The position numbers and the translations under genes are program-made. From contig NZ_JAVLAT010000002.1 of NCBI RefSeq assembly GCF_032190615.1, positions 920,001-984,000 on the forward strand: 64,000 bases of DNA. Reading direction: 5' to 3'. Under the pieces are notes generated by a model. That model had not been told where the DNA came from and ran no database searches. It was given only the letters and a program-made list of their open reading frames with translations. The stretch is from Brucella pseudogrignonensis (GTDB taxonomy: Bacteria > Pseudomonadota > Alphaproteobacteria > Rhizobiales > Rhizobiaceae). This document shows, one piece after another, positions 45,382-55,049 of this stretch; the first letter of the stretch is position 1; each line of letters begins with the position of its first letter.

Positions 45382-46719
45382 TTACGGCTTATAATCTGCT
45401 CTGTTAATGCCGTGCCTCTGCATTTTGTCGTAAAATGTCTTGCGCGGAATGCCGAGCGCCTCCAGCGTATCCTGCACATTGCCGTTGTATGCTGTTAGCG
45501 TTTCGCGAATGAGTTCAGCTTCAAAACGCTCGAGACGTTTTGGCAGTGTTTCCTGTTCCTCGTGCAAACGAGATGATCGTTGAGAAGGGATTTTAACACC
45601 TAAAGCAAACCGCTCAGCGAAATGCACCAGCTCACGGACGTTTCCCGGCCAGCTATGTTCCATCAAATAGCGCTGTGTCGTGCTATCCAGTGTAGGCATG
45701 TCCCGATTGAAGCGTCGTGCAGCACGTGCAAGAAAATGGGAAAAGAGTAGAGGAATGTCGTCACGACGCTCGCGCAATGGCGGGATCGTCAACGTCACGA
45801 CATTCAACCGATAATAAAGGTCTTCACGAAAATCGCCGCGTTGCAGTGGGTCTCCCAGATCGATCTTTGCGGCGGCAACAACGCGCAGATCAATGGGGCG
45901 AACGTCGTTGGTGCCAAGCGGTGTGATCTCACGCATTTCGAGAACACGAAGGAGCTTCACCTGTGTTGCAGGCGGCATGCTTTCTATTTCATCTAAAAAT
46001 AGCGTTCCGCCGCTTGCGTGTTCGATACGTCCGACGCGTTTCTTTTGAGCGCCGGTAAACGCGCCCGCTTCATGACCGAAGAGTTCGCTTTCGATCACTG
46101 TTTCAGGCAAGGCTCCGCAATTGAGAGCAACGAAATTACCTTTGCGACGGCCACCCCAATCATGAAGCAATTGAGCAACGACTTCTTTGCCGCTTCCCGT
46201 TTCGCCCGCAATCAGAACATCAACATTGGTATCAGCGATATCACGGATGGTACGGCGGAGGTTTTCAATTGCTGGTGTTTGGCCGATAAGCGGCATATCG
46301 TTTTGCGCATCGTCCGCTAATTTACGCAGTCTGCGATTTTCGAGAACCAGTTTTCGATGTTCTGCTGCCCTTAAAACACTGTGAATTAACCGATCAGCAG
46401 CAAAAGGTTTAGCAATAAAATCGTAAGCTCCATTCTGAATAGCCTGCACTGCCATGGGTATATCGCCATGGCCGGTGATCAGAATAACCGGCAGGTCGAC
46501 ATCAATTGCTTGAATGCGCGCGAACAGCTCCAATCCGTCGACTTTCGGCATACGAACATCTGTTATTATGACGCCTTCGAATGCGGCTGTAATCGCCGGT
46601 AATGCTTCAGTCGCACTCCCAAAGTCATGCACGTCATAACCCGTAAGCTCCAAAGTCTGTCGTGTAGCCCGGCGCAGTTCCTTATCATCATCGACCAGTA
46701 TAACGGGAATGTTCATCAT
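45382..46719 (-). CDS. dctD: C4-dicarboxylate response regulator DctD (sigma-54 activator)
   Basis: NtrC-class activator of 445 residues: receiver domain with phosphoacceptor Asp in [14 protein letters not shown]+ domain with GETGSGKE (Walker A), the GAFTGA sigma-54 contact motif, [12 protein letters not shown], and a Fis-type HTH ([24 protein letters not shown]). It activates dctA when DctB senses dicarboxylates. Start overlaps the dctB stop (ATGATGA region). Confidence 0.95.
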   Translation of the reverse strand: MMNIPVILVDDDKELRRATRQTLELTGYDVHDFGSATEALPAITAAFEGVIITDVRMPKVDGLELFARIQAIDVDLPVILITGHGDIPMAVQAIQNGAYDFIAKPFAADRLIHSVLRAAEHRKLVLENRRLRKLADDAQNDMPLIGQTPAIENLRRTIRDIADTNVDVLIAGETGSGKEVVAQLLHDWGGRRKGNFVALNCGALPETVIESELFGHEAGAFTGAQKKRVGRIEHASGGTLFLDEIESMPPATQVKLLRVLEMREITPLGTNDVRPIDLRVVAAAKIDLGDPLQRGDFREDLYYRLNVVTLTIPPLRERRDDIPLLFSHFLARAARRFNRDMPTLDSTTQRYLMEHSWPGNVRELVHFAERFALGVKIPSQRSSRLHEEQETLPKRLERFEAELIRETLTAYNGNVQDTLEALGIPRKTFYDKMQRHGINRADYKP

Positions 46720-48575
46720 GCTTTCTTAAACTCTACGCGGAAGGTCGTGCCGTTGAGGCTGCTTTTTGCCGATATTTTCCCGCCATAATCAGTGAGGATT
46801 TCTTTCACGATTACCAGACCAAGACCAAGGCCGTGGTCTTTCGACGTATTAAAAGGCGAAAAGAGATTTTCCTGAATGTTTTGTGGGATGCCGGCACCAT
46901 TGTCAGAAATGGTCAGTACAACGCTTTTAGAAAGCGACTTTGATCTGACTTTAATCTTGCCGCTATTTCCTTTAATTTCAACGGCTTCAAGAGCATTTTG
47001 AAATAGGTTTATCAGCACTTGTTCCAGTCTCAATGAATGTCCGGTAATTTTCACGTCGCTGGATGGTAACTCAATGTCAAACTGATCCATGCTGCCCGAA
47101 AAGCGGCTGCGTAGCAGGACAAGTGCACCCGATATAATCTCTGCGAGCGGCACGGCTTCTGACGGCCGATGGCCTTTGCGTGCAAAAGTGCGCAAGTCAC
47201 CGGTGATCGCCCCGATGCGTTCTGTCAGCGTCGCAATTTCTGTAAGATTTTCGGTCGCAGCATCCAGTTGTTTTCGCTCAAGAAAAATACGCGCATTGTC
47301 TGCATAAGCGCGAATGGTTGCGACAGGCTGGTTTATTTCATGCGCAACACCCGCTGCAACTTGCCCCATGATCGCCAGTCGGTTGGCGTGAACAAGATCT
47401 TGTTGGACGCCTTGAAGCATTGTCTCGGTTTTATGGTGATCGCTGATCTCTGACTGCAACCGGTCACGTGCTTTAACCAAGTCTCGTGTTCGTTCAATAA
47501 CACGATCCTCAAGTTCAGCTTGTCGCCGTTGTGCATCCGCAATGCGTGCGATAATCCTCTGTCTTCGGCGCAACACGATGCCAATAAGCGTGGCGATGGC
47601 TGCGATGATAATGAATGCGACAAGGCGAGCCTCGCGAACCGCAGCCTCAACAGGCGCCCGCATGAGCGCAAGACTGTATATTTGCCACGGCGTTGTTTCG
47701 ACAGGCGAAGCGATCGCCAGATAATCTGTATTCTTAGCCGTCCCGGGAAGAAGCGCTTCAACCAGAACTGTATCACTATCACCATCAATGGGTTTCATTG
47801 AGAGCGGTAGCGGCTTGAGTGGAGCATCGCCAAATTGAAGACTCTGGCGAATGGCTTCAACGCGTTTTGGAGGGAATTCGCCAATCGTCATAAAGCGCCA
47901 AGACGGAAGGCTGGTGATCAATACGATACCACGATCATCAGTCACAAAAGTCGGACGCCCGGTTTCGTACCAGTCTTTTTCGAGTTGATCGAATGAAAGT
48001 TTCACAACCACAACACCAAGTGGTCCATTTTTGCCGTCAATACGCCGTGCGATATAAAGCCCCGGCAGATGGCTCACATTGCCCAATGCAAAATATTCTG
48101 TGCTGCCGTCTTTCAGTGAGCCTTTGAAATATGGTCTGAATTGATAATCATTCCCGACAAAACTGTCCGGTTCGCGCCAGTTACTGGCTGCGATCGCAGA
48201 ACCGTTAAGGCCAATAAGATAAATAACAGCTGCCTGAGTACCTTCCGCAAGCGCTTCGAATTTGCGGTTCAAAAGATCAATCGTTGCAGAATTGTTTGTT
48301 TCTAGGGCGTCTGTAAGTTCTTTGTCTTTCGATAAAACGAGAGGCAGAGCGCGTTGTTTTTCCAGTACAGCCCGAAGAAACGCCGCATTGAGGTTGGAGT
48401 CGATACGCGTTTGCTCGCGCAGGCTCTGTAATGCGCCCTCGCGAGCATTATTACCGACAAACCAGAAGGCCAAGGCAAAAACAACAATACAAACGATGCC
48501 GAACACCCACCAGGTGATGCGGTTGGAATGTGATGCCAGTGGCGTTTTAGCGGCTATATTGGGCTGCGTTCTCAT
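46716..48575 (-). CDS. dctB: C4-dicarboxylate sensor histidine kinase DctB
   Basis: Kinase of 619 residues: two membrane helices (about 20-42 and near 310) flank a periplasmic double-PAS-like sensor with the DctB signature [23 protein letters not shown] and [10 protein letters not shown], then a coiled region, an H-box [19 protein letters not shown] and an HATPase with DNGAGIP and HGLGLGL. It senses succinate, fumarate or malate and phosphorylates DctD. The ATG at 48575 gives the usual length; the frame extends to 48683 across a DctD site and is not used. Divergent from dctA. Confidence 0.93.
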   Translation of the reverse strand: MRTQPNIAAKTPLASHSNRITWWVFGIVCIVVFALAFWFVGNNAREGALQSLREQTRIDSNLNAAFLRAVLEKQRALPLVLSKDKELTDALETNNSATIDLLNRKFEALAEGTQAAVIYLIGLNGSAIAASNWREPDSFVGNDYQFRPYFKGSLKDGSTEYFALGNVSHLPGLYIARRIDGKNGPLGVVVVKLSFDQLEKDWYETGRPTFVTDDRGIVLITSLPSWRFMTIGEFPPKRVEAIRQSLQFGDAPLKPLPLSMKPIDGDSDTVLVEALLPGTAKNTDYLAIASPVETTPWQIYSLALMRAPVEAAVREARLVAFIIIAAIATLIGIVLRRRQRIIARIADAQRRQAELEDRVIERTRDLVKARDRLQSEISDHHKTETMLQGVQQDLVHANRLAIMGQVAAGVAHEINQPVATIRAYADNARIFLERKQLDAATENLTEIATLTERIGAITGDLRTFARKGHRPSEAVPLAEIISGALVLLRSRFSGSMDQFDIELPSSDVKITGHSLRLEQVLINLFQNALEAVEIKGNSGKIKVRSKSLSKSVVLTISDNGAGIPQNIQENLFSPFNTSKDHGLGLGLVIVKEILTDYGGKISAKSSLNGTTFRVEFKKA

Positions 48576-48583
48576 TTCTATAT

Positions 48584-48601
48584 TGTGCATTAAACAGCAC
48601 A
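48584..48601. promoter_or_regulatory. DctD upstream activator site, distal dyad
   Basis: TGTGCATTAAACAGCACA is an 18-bp dyad (arms extend to TTGTGC/GCACAA, 48583-48602). Its centre is 33 bases, three helical turns, from the second dyad, matching the paired DctD sites of rhizobial dctA promoters. It lies only nine bases upstream of the dctB start. Confidence 0.75.
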
Positions 48602-48616
48602 AACAAGAAAGATAAA

Positions 48617-48634
48617 TGTGTGGTACTTCGCACA
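48617..48634. promoter_or_regulatory. DctD upstream activator site, proximal dyad
   Basis: TGTGTGGTACTTCGCACA, the same TGTG-N10-CACA layout, 74 bases upstream of the -24 element. Confidence 0.75.
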
Positions 48635-48707
48635 AATTTAACCTCTTGTATCTTTCATTTTCAAAAAAAATCATAATTTTCAATTAGATAGAATATATTC
48701 TTTCAAC

Positions 48708-48723
48708 TGGCACGGACCTTGCA
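48708..48723 (+). promoter_or_regulatory. Sigma-54 promoter of dctA
   Basis: TGGCACGGACCTTGCA matches the RpoN consensus TGGCACG-N4-TTGCA, with GG at 48709-48710 and GC at 48721-48722. Transcription is expected near 48734, about 84 bases before the dctA start. Confidence 0.95.
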
Positions 48724-48817
48724 AATCATGATGCGACCGGCAGCGCTGCTGTCGAACGAAAGAACGAATGGCTCGGGAGGTTGGACGTGATCCGGATAGA
48801 GCCAAATGGAGGAAGTC

Positions 48818-50164
48818 ATGATTGCTGTACCAAATGGTGCCGTGGACGAACCACGCCGCCCAATCCCTCTTTACAAGCAGCTCTATGTCCAGGTTCTGGT
48901 CGCAATTGCAGCGGGCATTCTGCTCGGGCATTTTTACCCGGAGTTTGGCACCCAGCTTAAGCCGTTGGGCGATGCATTCATCAAGCTTGTTAAGATGATC
49001 ATTGCGCCGGTTATTTTCCTAACCGTTGCGACTGGCATTGCCGGTATGACCGATATGAAGAAAGTCGGACGTGTGGCTGGCAAAGCTATGATCTACTTTC
49101 TTACTTTTTCTACTCTCGCGCTCATCATCGGCCTGATTGTTGCTAATCTCGTGCAGCCGGGCGCGGGCATGCACATTGATCCCGCGTCACTCGATCCGCA
49201 AGCTGTCGCGAACTACACTGAAAAGGCGCACGAGCAGACCATTACGGGCTTTTTGTCAGGCATTATTCCAACAACGATTGTTGGTGCATTTGCATCTGGC
49301 GATATTCTGCAGGTGCTGTTCTTCTCGGTTCTGTTTGGTATTTCGCTCGCTATGGTTGGCGAGAAAGGCAAGCCGGTAACTGATTTCCTTCAGATGCTGA
49401 CGACACCCGTTTTCAAGCTCGTGTCGATCCTGATGAAGGCAGCGCCAATCGGTGCCTTTGGCGCTATGGCGTTTACAATTGGCAAATATGGTATTGGCTC
49501 GATTGCCAATCTCGCCATGCTGATTGCGACCTTCTATATCACAGCTCTTCTGTTTGTAGTTTTCGTTCTCGGTGCTGTCGCTCGTTATAATGGCTTCTCG
49601 ATAATCGCGCTTGTCCGTTATATCAAGGAAGAGCTGTTGCTTGTTCTTGGCACATCGTCGTCCGAAGCCGCATTGCCGAGCCTTATGGACAAGATGGAAA
49701 AGGCGGGTTGCAAACGCTCCGTTGTTGGCCTTGTCATCCCTACCGGTTATTCGTTCAATCTTGATGGCACGAATATCTACATGACGCTGGCGGCCCTTTT
49801 CATCGCACAAGCGACGGATATTCCGTTGTCGTTGACCGATCAAATATTGCTCCTGCTGGTCGCCATGCTCAGCTCCAAGGGTGCAGCTGGCATTACGGGC
49901 GCGGGCTTCATCACACTGGCGGCAACGCTCTCTGTTGTTCCGGCAGTGCCTGTAGCTGGCATGGCGTTGATCCTCGGCATAGATCGCTTCATGTCAGAAT
50001 GCCGTGCTTTGACCAATCTCGTTGGCAATGCGGTTGCAACAATCGTGGTTGCACGTTGGGAAAATGAGCTGGATGTCGAGCGTCTCAATGCTGCGATGAA
50101 TGGCAAGCCGATGGAAATTGAACCTGAACCGATTGACGAAGGCTTTTTGCAGCCAGCAGAATAA
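48818..50164 (+). CDS. dctA: C4-dicarboxylate:cation symporter DctA
   Basis: DAACS-family symporter of 448 residues importing succinate, fumarate and malate. It has about eight membrane helices plus two hairpins, with the conserved serine-rich [38 protein letters not shown] and [16 protein letters not shown] [24 protein letters not shown]. The ATG at 48818 has GGAGG just upstream; another ATG at 48806 is part of that SD region. Controlled by DctBD from a sigma-54 promoter. Confidence 0.96.
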   Translation: MIAVPNGAVDEPRRPIPLYKQLYVQVLVAIAAGILLGHFYPEFGTQLKPLGDAFIKLVKMIIAPVIFLTVATGIAGMTDMKKVGRVAGKAMIYFLTFSTLALIIGLIVANLVQPGAGMHIDPASLDPQAVANYTEKAHEQTITGFLSGIIPTTIVGAFASGDILQVLFFSVLFGISLAMVGEKGKPVTDFLQMLTTPVFKLVSILMKAAPIGAFGAMAFTIGKYGIGSIANLAMLIATFYITALLFVVFVLGAVARYNGFSIIALVRYIKEELLLVLGTSSSEAALPSLMDKMEKAGCKRSVVGLVIPTGYSFNLDGTNIYMTLAALFIAQATDIPLSLTDQILLLLVAMLSSKGAAGITGAGFITLAATLSVVPAVPVAGMALILGIDRFMSECRALTNLVGNAVATIVVARWENELDVERLNAAMNGKPMEIEPEPIDEGFLQPAE

Positions 50165-50183
50165 TTTCTTATTTCGATCAATG

Positions 50184-50212
50184 AAAACGGCCCGCTCTAG
50201 GCGGGCCGTTTT
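50184..50212. terminator. Bidirectional terminator between dctA and ndh
   Basis: Perfect 12-bp stem AAAACGGCCCGC/GCGGGCCGTTTT with loop TCTAG; A- and T-runs allow action on both strands. Confidence 0.92.
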
Positions 50213-50214
50213 GT

Positions 50215-51489
50215 TTATTTATTGTCTTCAGCTGCTTTGCCTTGCGTGATCAAGCGTGCACTGTGCTGGCCTGATATGAATGTCCAGAGCCAACTCCATG
50301 CAACGGCTGCACGACTGCGCGTACCGATCAGGAAGAAGATATGGGCGATGCCCCATACCCACCAAGCGAGCGATCCCTTGAGCTTGATGCGACCCATGTC
50401 CACCACAGCTGCGCCGCGACCAATCGTTGCAAGATTGCCCTGATGGCGATAGCGGAATGGTGCTGGCGTTGCTGTTCCTGAAACACGACTCCGAATGACT
50501 TTCGCAACATAGGCGCCTTGTTGCTTGGCCGCGGGAGCAATGCCAGGAACAGGTTTACCGTCTGGCCCTTCAACCCAAGCTGTATCGCCAATCACGAAAA
50601 CATTCTCATGGCCGGGTACGCTAAGGTCTGGCAAGACGCGTGCGCGTCCCGCATGATCACTCTCCGCGCAAAGCCAAGTTGCAGCGGGTGAGGCGGCCAC
50701 ACCTGCTGCCCAGATTGTCGTCTCGCATGGAATAAACTCATCACCGACGGTCACGCCATGCTCGGTAATTTCCTTGACTGGCACGCCGAGGCGTACTTCA
50801 ACGCCGATCTTCTCCAGAGCTTTTTGCGCATAGGCAGAGAGATCATCAGGGAAGGCGGCCAAAATGCGCGGGCCAGCTTCCACCAGCAAAATACGCGCCT
50901 GACGCGTATCGATATTCCGAAACTCGGGCCACATTGTATCCTTGGCCAGCTCTGCAATGATTCCTGCGAGTTCAACGCCGGTCGGTCCCCCACCAACCAC
51001 CGAGAATGTCAGCAATGCCTGCCGCTTTGCAGTATCGGCTTCACGTTCTGCTCGTTCAAATGCAAGAAGCAAGCGGCGGCGAATGGTTGTGGCGTCTTCC
51101 AGCGCCTTCAGACCGGGCGCCACTTTTTCCCAGCGATCATTGCCAAAATAAGCGTGACGTGCACCAGTTGCTAAAACCAGTGTGTCGTAGTCAATCTCGC
51201 TGCCGTTTTCGAGTTTGACTTTTTTAGATGCCGTATCGACGTCGACAACGGTGCCAAGCAGTGTCGTCACTTCTTTACGGTCCTTGAATAAATGGCGAAT
51301 TGGCCATGCAATCTCTGATGTTGCCAAAATCGTTGTGGCAACCTGATACAAGAGTGGCTGAAAAAGGTGATGATTACGCTGATCGACAAGCGTAATGCGA
51401 ACATTTGCGCCTTTCAGATCATGAATTAATTGCAGGCCACCAAAGCCTGCACCGACGACGAGGATATGGGGGGTATCCGGTCCGTTCAT
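50215..51489 (-). CDS. ndh: Type II NADH dehydrogenase
   Basis: Flavoprotein of 424 residues that oxidises NADH and reduces quinone without pumping protons. FAD fold at the start (ILVVGAGFGGLQLI), NAD fold VVGGGPTGVELAGIIAEL near the middle, then NVFVIGDTAW and an amphipathic/hydrophobic C-terminal region (LAWWVWGIAHIFFLIG) for membrane attachment. The ATG at 51489 follows an AGGTG; the frame extends 13 codons upstream. A Fur-box-like palindrome lies about 120 bases upstream. Confidence 0.93.
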   Translation of the reverse strand: MNGPDTPHILVVGAGFGGLQLIHDLKGANVRITLVDQRNHHLFQPLLYQVATTILATSEIAWPIRHLFKDRKEVTTLLGTVVDVDTASKKVKLENGSEIDYDTLVLATGARHAYFGNDRWEKVAPGLKALEDATTIRRRLLLAFERAEREADTAKRQALLTFSVVGGGPTGVELAGIIAELAKDTMWPEFRNIDTRQARILLVEAGPRILAAFPDDLSAYAQKALEKIGVEVRLGVPVKEITEHGVTVGDEFIPCETTIWAAGVAASPAATWLCAESDHAGRARVLPDLSVPGHENVFVIGDTAWVEGPDGKPVPGIAPAAKQQGAYVAKVIRSRVSGTATPAPFRYRHQGNLATIGRGAAVVDMGRIKLKGSLAWWVWGIAHIFFLIGTRSRAAVAWSWLWTFISGQHSARLITQGKAAEDNK

Positions 51490-51608
51490 TGAAGCTATAC
51501 ACCTGAATTTGGCGTGATTACGAGTCACGCTGATAGAAGTTAGTTTCGCCTATAAAATAACGCTACCAGACTGATCGTAAAGAGCTTAACGGCAAAGTGA
51601 AGCTTATT

Positions 51609-51627
51609 CATGATAAAAATTATCATG
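51609..51627. promoter_or_regulatory. Fur-box-like palindrome upstream of ndh
   Basis: CATGATAAAAATTATCATG has perfect eight-base arms. Its core matches the 7-1-7 Fur consensus TGATAATNATTATCA at 13 of 14 positions. It lies between the 33-residue peptide gene and ndh. Confidence 0.45.
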
Positions 51628-51862
51628 TTTTGAAAAACGCTTACCTATCCTGATATTATCCAGCGAATATTGCTCTGATTTCGCAGACCTTGTATATGGT
51701 ATAACTCTATGTAAATGCGTGAAGAAAACCATGCGGCCTGTATGCAGCGCACAAAATAAGGGTAACCCGCGACAGAAGCGGGCATCTAGGAAATTAGTCA
51801 ATTAATCACGCTTCGACGTGGGATAGTCGAGCCAATGGTCCGAAACATCACCAAGTCTTAAG

Positions 51863-51964
51863 CTAAAAGTCGTCGCGATGATTCATATGACGCACATAGG
51901 CAAAAGCGGTACCTGCCAAGACCGGCAAAATAACCAGCGCCATCCAGAAGAAAATATTGCTCAT
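51863..51964 (-). CDS. 33-residue membrane peptide
   Basis: The peptide begins MSNIFFWMALVILPVLAG, a single hydrophobic helix, then a polar, His-containing tail (YVRHMNHRDDF). GGGAGGG lies five bases before the ATG, supporting translation. It is on the same strand as ndh and about 375 bases upstream. Small subunits of respiratory oxidases look like this, but no family could be assigned. Confidence 0.55.
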   Translation of the reverse strand: MSNIFFWMALVILPVLAGTAFAYVRHMNHRDDF

Positions 51965-52210
51965 GTTACCCTCCCATTCTTAGTCATGTTAACACAATTT
52001 AAAGATATGTGAATAACTCATTAATCCAGCAGTTGTTCCATAATAAAAATTGAGGTCACTCCGATAAATACTTGGAATGCGGTGTTTTATTTCGTCTTAT
52101 TTACAAGGATAAGAATCCTGTCAGTTAGCCGTTTGCGAAATGAGTTTCCAACATTGCGTTGCTCCGACACTCAATAGCTATTGCCAGAAAGTGATTGTTT
52201 GATTAGAACT
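51965..52210. other. Non-coding divergent region between the 33-residue peptide gene and metA leader
   Basis: No gene is visible. It should contain promoters for both directions, but none was recognised with confidence. Confidence 0.5.
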
Positions 52211-52297
52211 GGCCTTACATCAAGAGTTGGGGCGACGCCCAACGCCAACCTGCCTTCCCGGGCAAGGTGGTACTTCCTGAAAAGGAAGGATGTGGCC
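52211..52297 (+). promoter_or_regulatory. SAM-I-fold riboswitch with short P2, upstream of metA
   Basis: The sequence folds as a four-helix junction like SAM-I. P1 is GGCC-(TT)-ACATC with GATGTGGCC. The invariant ATCAAGAG strand follows P1. P2 is a short hairpin GTTGGG/CCCAAC without the kink-turn and inner helix. Then come GCCAACC, P3 (ACCTGCC/GGGCAAGGT), the J3/4 strand GGTGGTACTTCC (SAM-I: GGTGCCAATTCC) and P4 (TTCC-TGAAAA-GGAA). It lies 65 bases before metA, a gene commonly controlled by SAM. The reduced P2 recalls SAM-IV and SAM-I/IV variants. The pseudoknot could not be confirmed. Confidence 0.75.
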
Positions 52298-52328
52298 CAA
52301 CCGGCAAATATACGGATGAAGCCACACG

Positions 52329-52361
52329 CGTCTGCCCCGATAAAACGAAGGACTGACGCGC
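52329..52361 (+). promoter_or_regulatory. SD-sequestering hairpin of the metA leader
   Basis: CGCGTC pairs with GACGCG directly before the metA ATG and encloses the SD GAAGGA. It would be the OFF structure of a translational riboswitch. Confidence 0.5.
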
Positions 52362-53282
52362 ATGCCTATTAAAATTCCTGACGATCTGCCTGCTACCAGT
52401 GTTCTCGAAGCAGAGGGCGTTATGGTGATGCGTGAGGCAGATGCTGTTCGTCAGGATATCAGGCCGTTGAAAATCGGCCTTCTCAATCTGATGCCAAATA
52501 AAGTAACCACGGAAACGCAGATTGCGCGTTTGCTCGGTGCAACACCGCTGCAACTGGAATTGACGCTTGTGCGTATCACCAATCACGTAGCGCGCCACAC
52601 GCCTGCCGATCATATGCTGTCATTTTATCAGCCATGGGAAGATGTCCGTAATGAGCGTTTTGATGGCTTTGTAATTACCGGCGCGCCTGTCGAGCGCATG
52701 CCGTTTGAAGACGTGACCTATTGGGATGAGATGCAACGGGTTTTCGACTGGACGCAAACCCATGTCCATCGCACACTCAACATCTGTTGGGCTGCTCAGG
52801 CGGCTGTGTATCATTTCCACGGCATGGGAAAATACGATTTGCCGGGCAAGGCGTCGGGTGTATTCAGCCAACAAAACCTTGAGCCATCTTCTCCGTATCT
52901 GCGCGGTTTCTCTGACGACTTTGCTATTCCGGTTTCACGCTGGACGGAGGTTCGCAAAGACGACATTCCATCAGGTAGCAATCTCAAAGTTCTTGTCGAT
53001 AGCCCTGAAAGCGGTCTTTGTCTGTTGGAAGATCCAAAGCATCGTTCGCTGCACATGTTCAACCATGTTGAATATGATACGACCTCACTTGCAGATGAAT
53101 ATTTCCGGGATGTTCAGCTGTCGCCGGATACGCCCGTTCCCGCAAATTATTTCCCGAATAATGATCCCAGCCGCAAACCGCAGAATTGCTGGCGTGGACA
53201 TGCCCATTTGTTGTTCGGCAACTGGATCAATGAGATGTATCAGTCCACGCCATATGACCTGGAAAATATTGGCAAGTCTTGA
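52362..53282 (+). CDS. metA: Homoserine O-acyltransferase MetA, predicted acetyl-CoA specific
   Basis: MetA-family enzyme of 306 residues acylating homoserine in methionine synthesis. Catalytic residues are Cys142 (NICWAAQA), His235 and Glu237 (FNHVEYD). Residue 111 is Glu (GAPVE); structural work on MetA proteins linked Glu111 to acetyl-CoA and Gly111 to succinyl-CoA use, so despite the metA name this is probably an O-acetyltransferase. It has a SAM-I-like leader, so expression should fall when SAM is plentiful. Followed by a strong terminator. Confidence 0.95.
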   Translation: MPIKIPDDLPATSVLEAEGVMVMREADAVRQDIRPLKIGLLNLMPNKVTTETQIARLLGATPLQLELTLVRITNHVARHTPADHMLSFYQPWEDVRNERFDGFVITGAPVERMPFEDVTYWDEMQRVFDWTQTHVHRTLNICWAAQAAVYHFHGMGKYDLPGKASGVFSQQNLEPSSPYLRGFSDDFAIPVSRWTEVRKDDIPSGSNLKVLVDSPESGLCLLEDPKHRSLHMFNHVEYDTTSLADEYFRDVQLSPDTPVPANYFPNNDPSRKPQNCWRGHAHLLFGNWINEMYQSTPYDLENIGKS

Positions 53283-53290
53283 AAATGATT

Positions 53291-53322
53291 AAGCTCATCC
53301 CAAATTTGGGATGAGCTTTTTT
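53291..53322. terminator. Terminator between metA and the muramidase gene
   Basis: AAGCTCATCCCAAA and TTTGGGATGAGCTT form a perfect inverted repeat followed by TTTT on the plus strand; lies between convergent genes. Confidence 0.9.
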
Positions 53323-53323
53323 A

Positions 53324-54379
53324 TCAGGATGAACTTGCAAAACGCTGCACAAACTTATGCCATTGATCTTCACTGCCGTAGAAAACGTTGAGATCAATTT
53401 TTTCGTTGACCCCTTGCGACAGGCCCGATCCAGAATATTGCCAGAACAACCAGCGGCGGCCCGGATAGACCTTAGAAGGGTGCTGAGCTACTGCGCGAAG
53501 CCAGAACGGGTAATCGGTAAAGGCGCCCTTGAGATTGTCATCGTAAAAGTCGGGCGCTGTATAAATGACGGGGCGCTTGCCATAATGACGCTCCAGCGCA
53601 TCCATGAATACCTGCATTTTTTCACGGACCTGTGCAGGCGACGGGCGGCGTTTACATGAGGAATCGCCATTCCATTCCACATCAATCACCGGCGGCAAGG
53701 CATCAGGATCGTTTGGCACGTTGCGGATAAACCAGTCAGCTTGCTGGCTCGCAACACGGCACCAATAGAAGAAATGGTATGCGCCGCGCTTAAGACCTGC
53801 AGCCTTTGCTTCACGCCAGTTTTTACGGAACATCGGATCAAGATGATCGCCGCCGTCGGTGGCTTTGATATAAGCGAAGTTTGCACCGTTCTTACGCAAT
53901 GTTGCCCAGTCAATATTGCCTTGCCAGCGAGAAACATCAACACCGTGCACGGCGTGCTGACGGGGAGAGGCCTTGCCGAAATTGATTGGCTTGGCATCGC
54001 GGAAACGCTGTCCATACACACGAGAACGCTGCGCAGGTGCTAAGCGAACCGGTGGATAGGCCGCAATCTCTGGCTTCGGCATTGAAACAGGCGTGATGAT
54101 GCGTTGCTCAGTGGGCTGTGCGACAGGCGCAGGAGGGGTGGCTTTGAATGGCCCTGCGTCGGGCACAGGCCCGGCCCATGCCAGCACTTCCTGTTGTGGA
54201 ACAGGCGGCAATGTTTGTGAGGTTCGTGCAACATCCGTAACGGGTTCTGCAGGTCTTATGACAGAGCCGGTCAGATCAGCAGATGGTTGCGGCATCAGGC
54301 TGTCTATGCCTGAACTTGACGTGCATCCCGCAAGGGCTGTGCAGGCGAGGGCAATCGCAGACATAACTGAAAAACGCAT
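53324..54379 (-). CDS. GH25 family muramidase, predicted lipoprotein
   Basis: Protein of 351 residues with a lipoprotein signal (lipobox LAGC, Cys near residue 18), a Pro/Ala-rich linker to about residue 135, and a glycoside hydrolase family 25 domain. That domain carries the catalytic pattern GVDVSRWQGNIDW, YIKATDG, GAYHFFYW, PPVIDVEW and WLFWQYSG. It would cut peptidoglycan glycan strands from the periplasmic side. The ATG at 54379 puts the signal peptide at the N-terminus; the frame extends five codons upstream. Confidence 0.9.
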   Translation of the reverse strand: MRFSVMSAIALACTALAGCTSSSGIDSLMPQPSADLTGSVIRPAEPVTDVARTSQTLPPVPQQEVLAWAGPVPDAGPFKATPPAPVAQPTEQRIITPVSMPKPEIAAYPPVRLAPAQRSRVYGQRFRDAKPINFGKASPRQHAVHGVDVSRWQGNIDWATLRKNGANFAYIKATDGGDHLDPMFRKNWREAKAAGLKRGAYHFFYWCRVASQQADWFIRNVPNDPDALPPVIDVEWNGDSSCKRRPSPAQVREKMQVFMDALERHYGKRPVIYTAPDFYDDNLKGAFTDYPFWLRAVAQHPSKVYPGRRWLFWQYSGSGLSQGVNEKIDLNVFYGSEDQWHKFVQRFASSS

Positions 54380-54529
54380 GATACCCAAACACAAAACTCA
54401 AGCCTTCAGAAGCCATTTATAGTGGCTGTACGAAGGCTATCGACCAACACACGCAATGCTCACCTCAAGCAGATTGCTGACCAAAGCGTATGATAGAATG
54501 TTGAATTCAAAGTTTATAAAAGGCTTAAT

Positions 54530-54637
54530 AAACAGCATATTCAACATATGGTTAATTTGAATAATTTTATTTAAAATCAATATTTTATTATAAATATATA
54601 ATAAATTAATATAATTCGGTATATTAATATTTATGAA
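54530..54637. other. Very AT-rich spacer
   Basis: About 108 bases composed almost wholly of A and T (for example ATTATAAATATATAATAAAT). No gene seen; possibly a curved or nucleoid-protein-binding segment. Confidence 0.5.
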
Positions 54638-54919
54638 TCAAGCGCGTTTAACAGATTGATCGAAATCTTGCTCAAAGATTTGCGCTGCAAAAGGCTTTGG
54701 CTTTACGCTTTCAATCTGCATCATCAAATCAGCGATTTTATCTGGGTTGGAAATACCGCATTCATAAATCTGGATAATCTCGCGGGCCATTTCATCTTTT
54801 TGTGGTGACGTCACCGGGCAGCGTCCCAGACGCTGACAAGACATAACAAAAGCCACCTGCAACTGCTCGAGAACAGCAGGGCTAAAACGCTTGAAATAGT
54901 AATCCCTCGAGAACGGCAT
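54638..54919 (-). CDS. Small alphaproteobacterial protein of unknown function, paralogue A
   Basis: Protein of 93 residues without recognised domain. It shares the frame F-x-PExLQ, SC-x2-L-x-RCP-x-T, K-x-E-x-AR-x-II-x2-Y-x-G-x2-(N/D)P-(D/E)KIA with the gene at 55050-55274, so the two are paralogues. The C-terminal 20 residues are extra. A run of about 100 very AT-rich bases lies just beyond its 3' end. Confidence 0.7.
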   Translation of the reverse strand: MPFSRDYYFKRFSPAVLEQLQVAFVMSCQRLGRCPVTSPQKDEMAREIIQIYECGISNPDKIADLMMQIESVKPKPFAAQIFEQDFDQSVKRA

Positions 54920-55049
54920 ATTGGTTCATTCATTGTTGGTCGTGATGGACCGAATCTCACAACTTGCATTTCGCTTGTAAAGGCAAGCCTGTAGTAAATC
55001 TTAAGCTATACTACCATACAACAGGATAGTTTACATTGTGTAACAGATT

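Noticed and set aside
52211..52361. SAM-II riboswitch upstream of metA
   Set aside because: SAM-II hallmarks (the GCTAAA-type pseudoknot strand) are missing, whereas SAM-I strand motifs are present in order.
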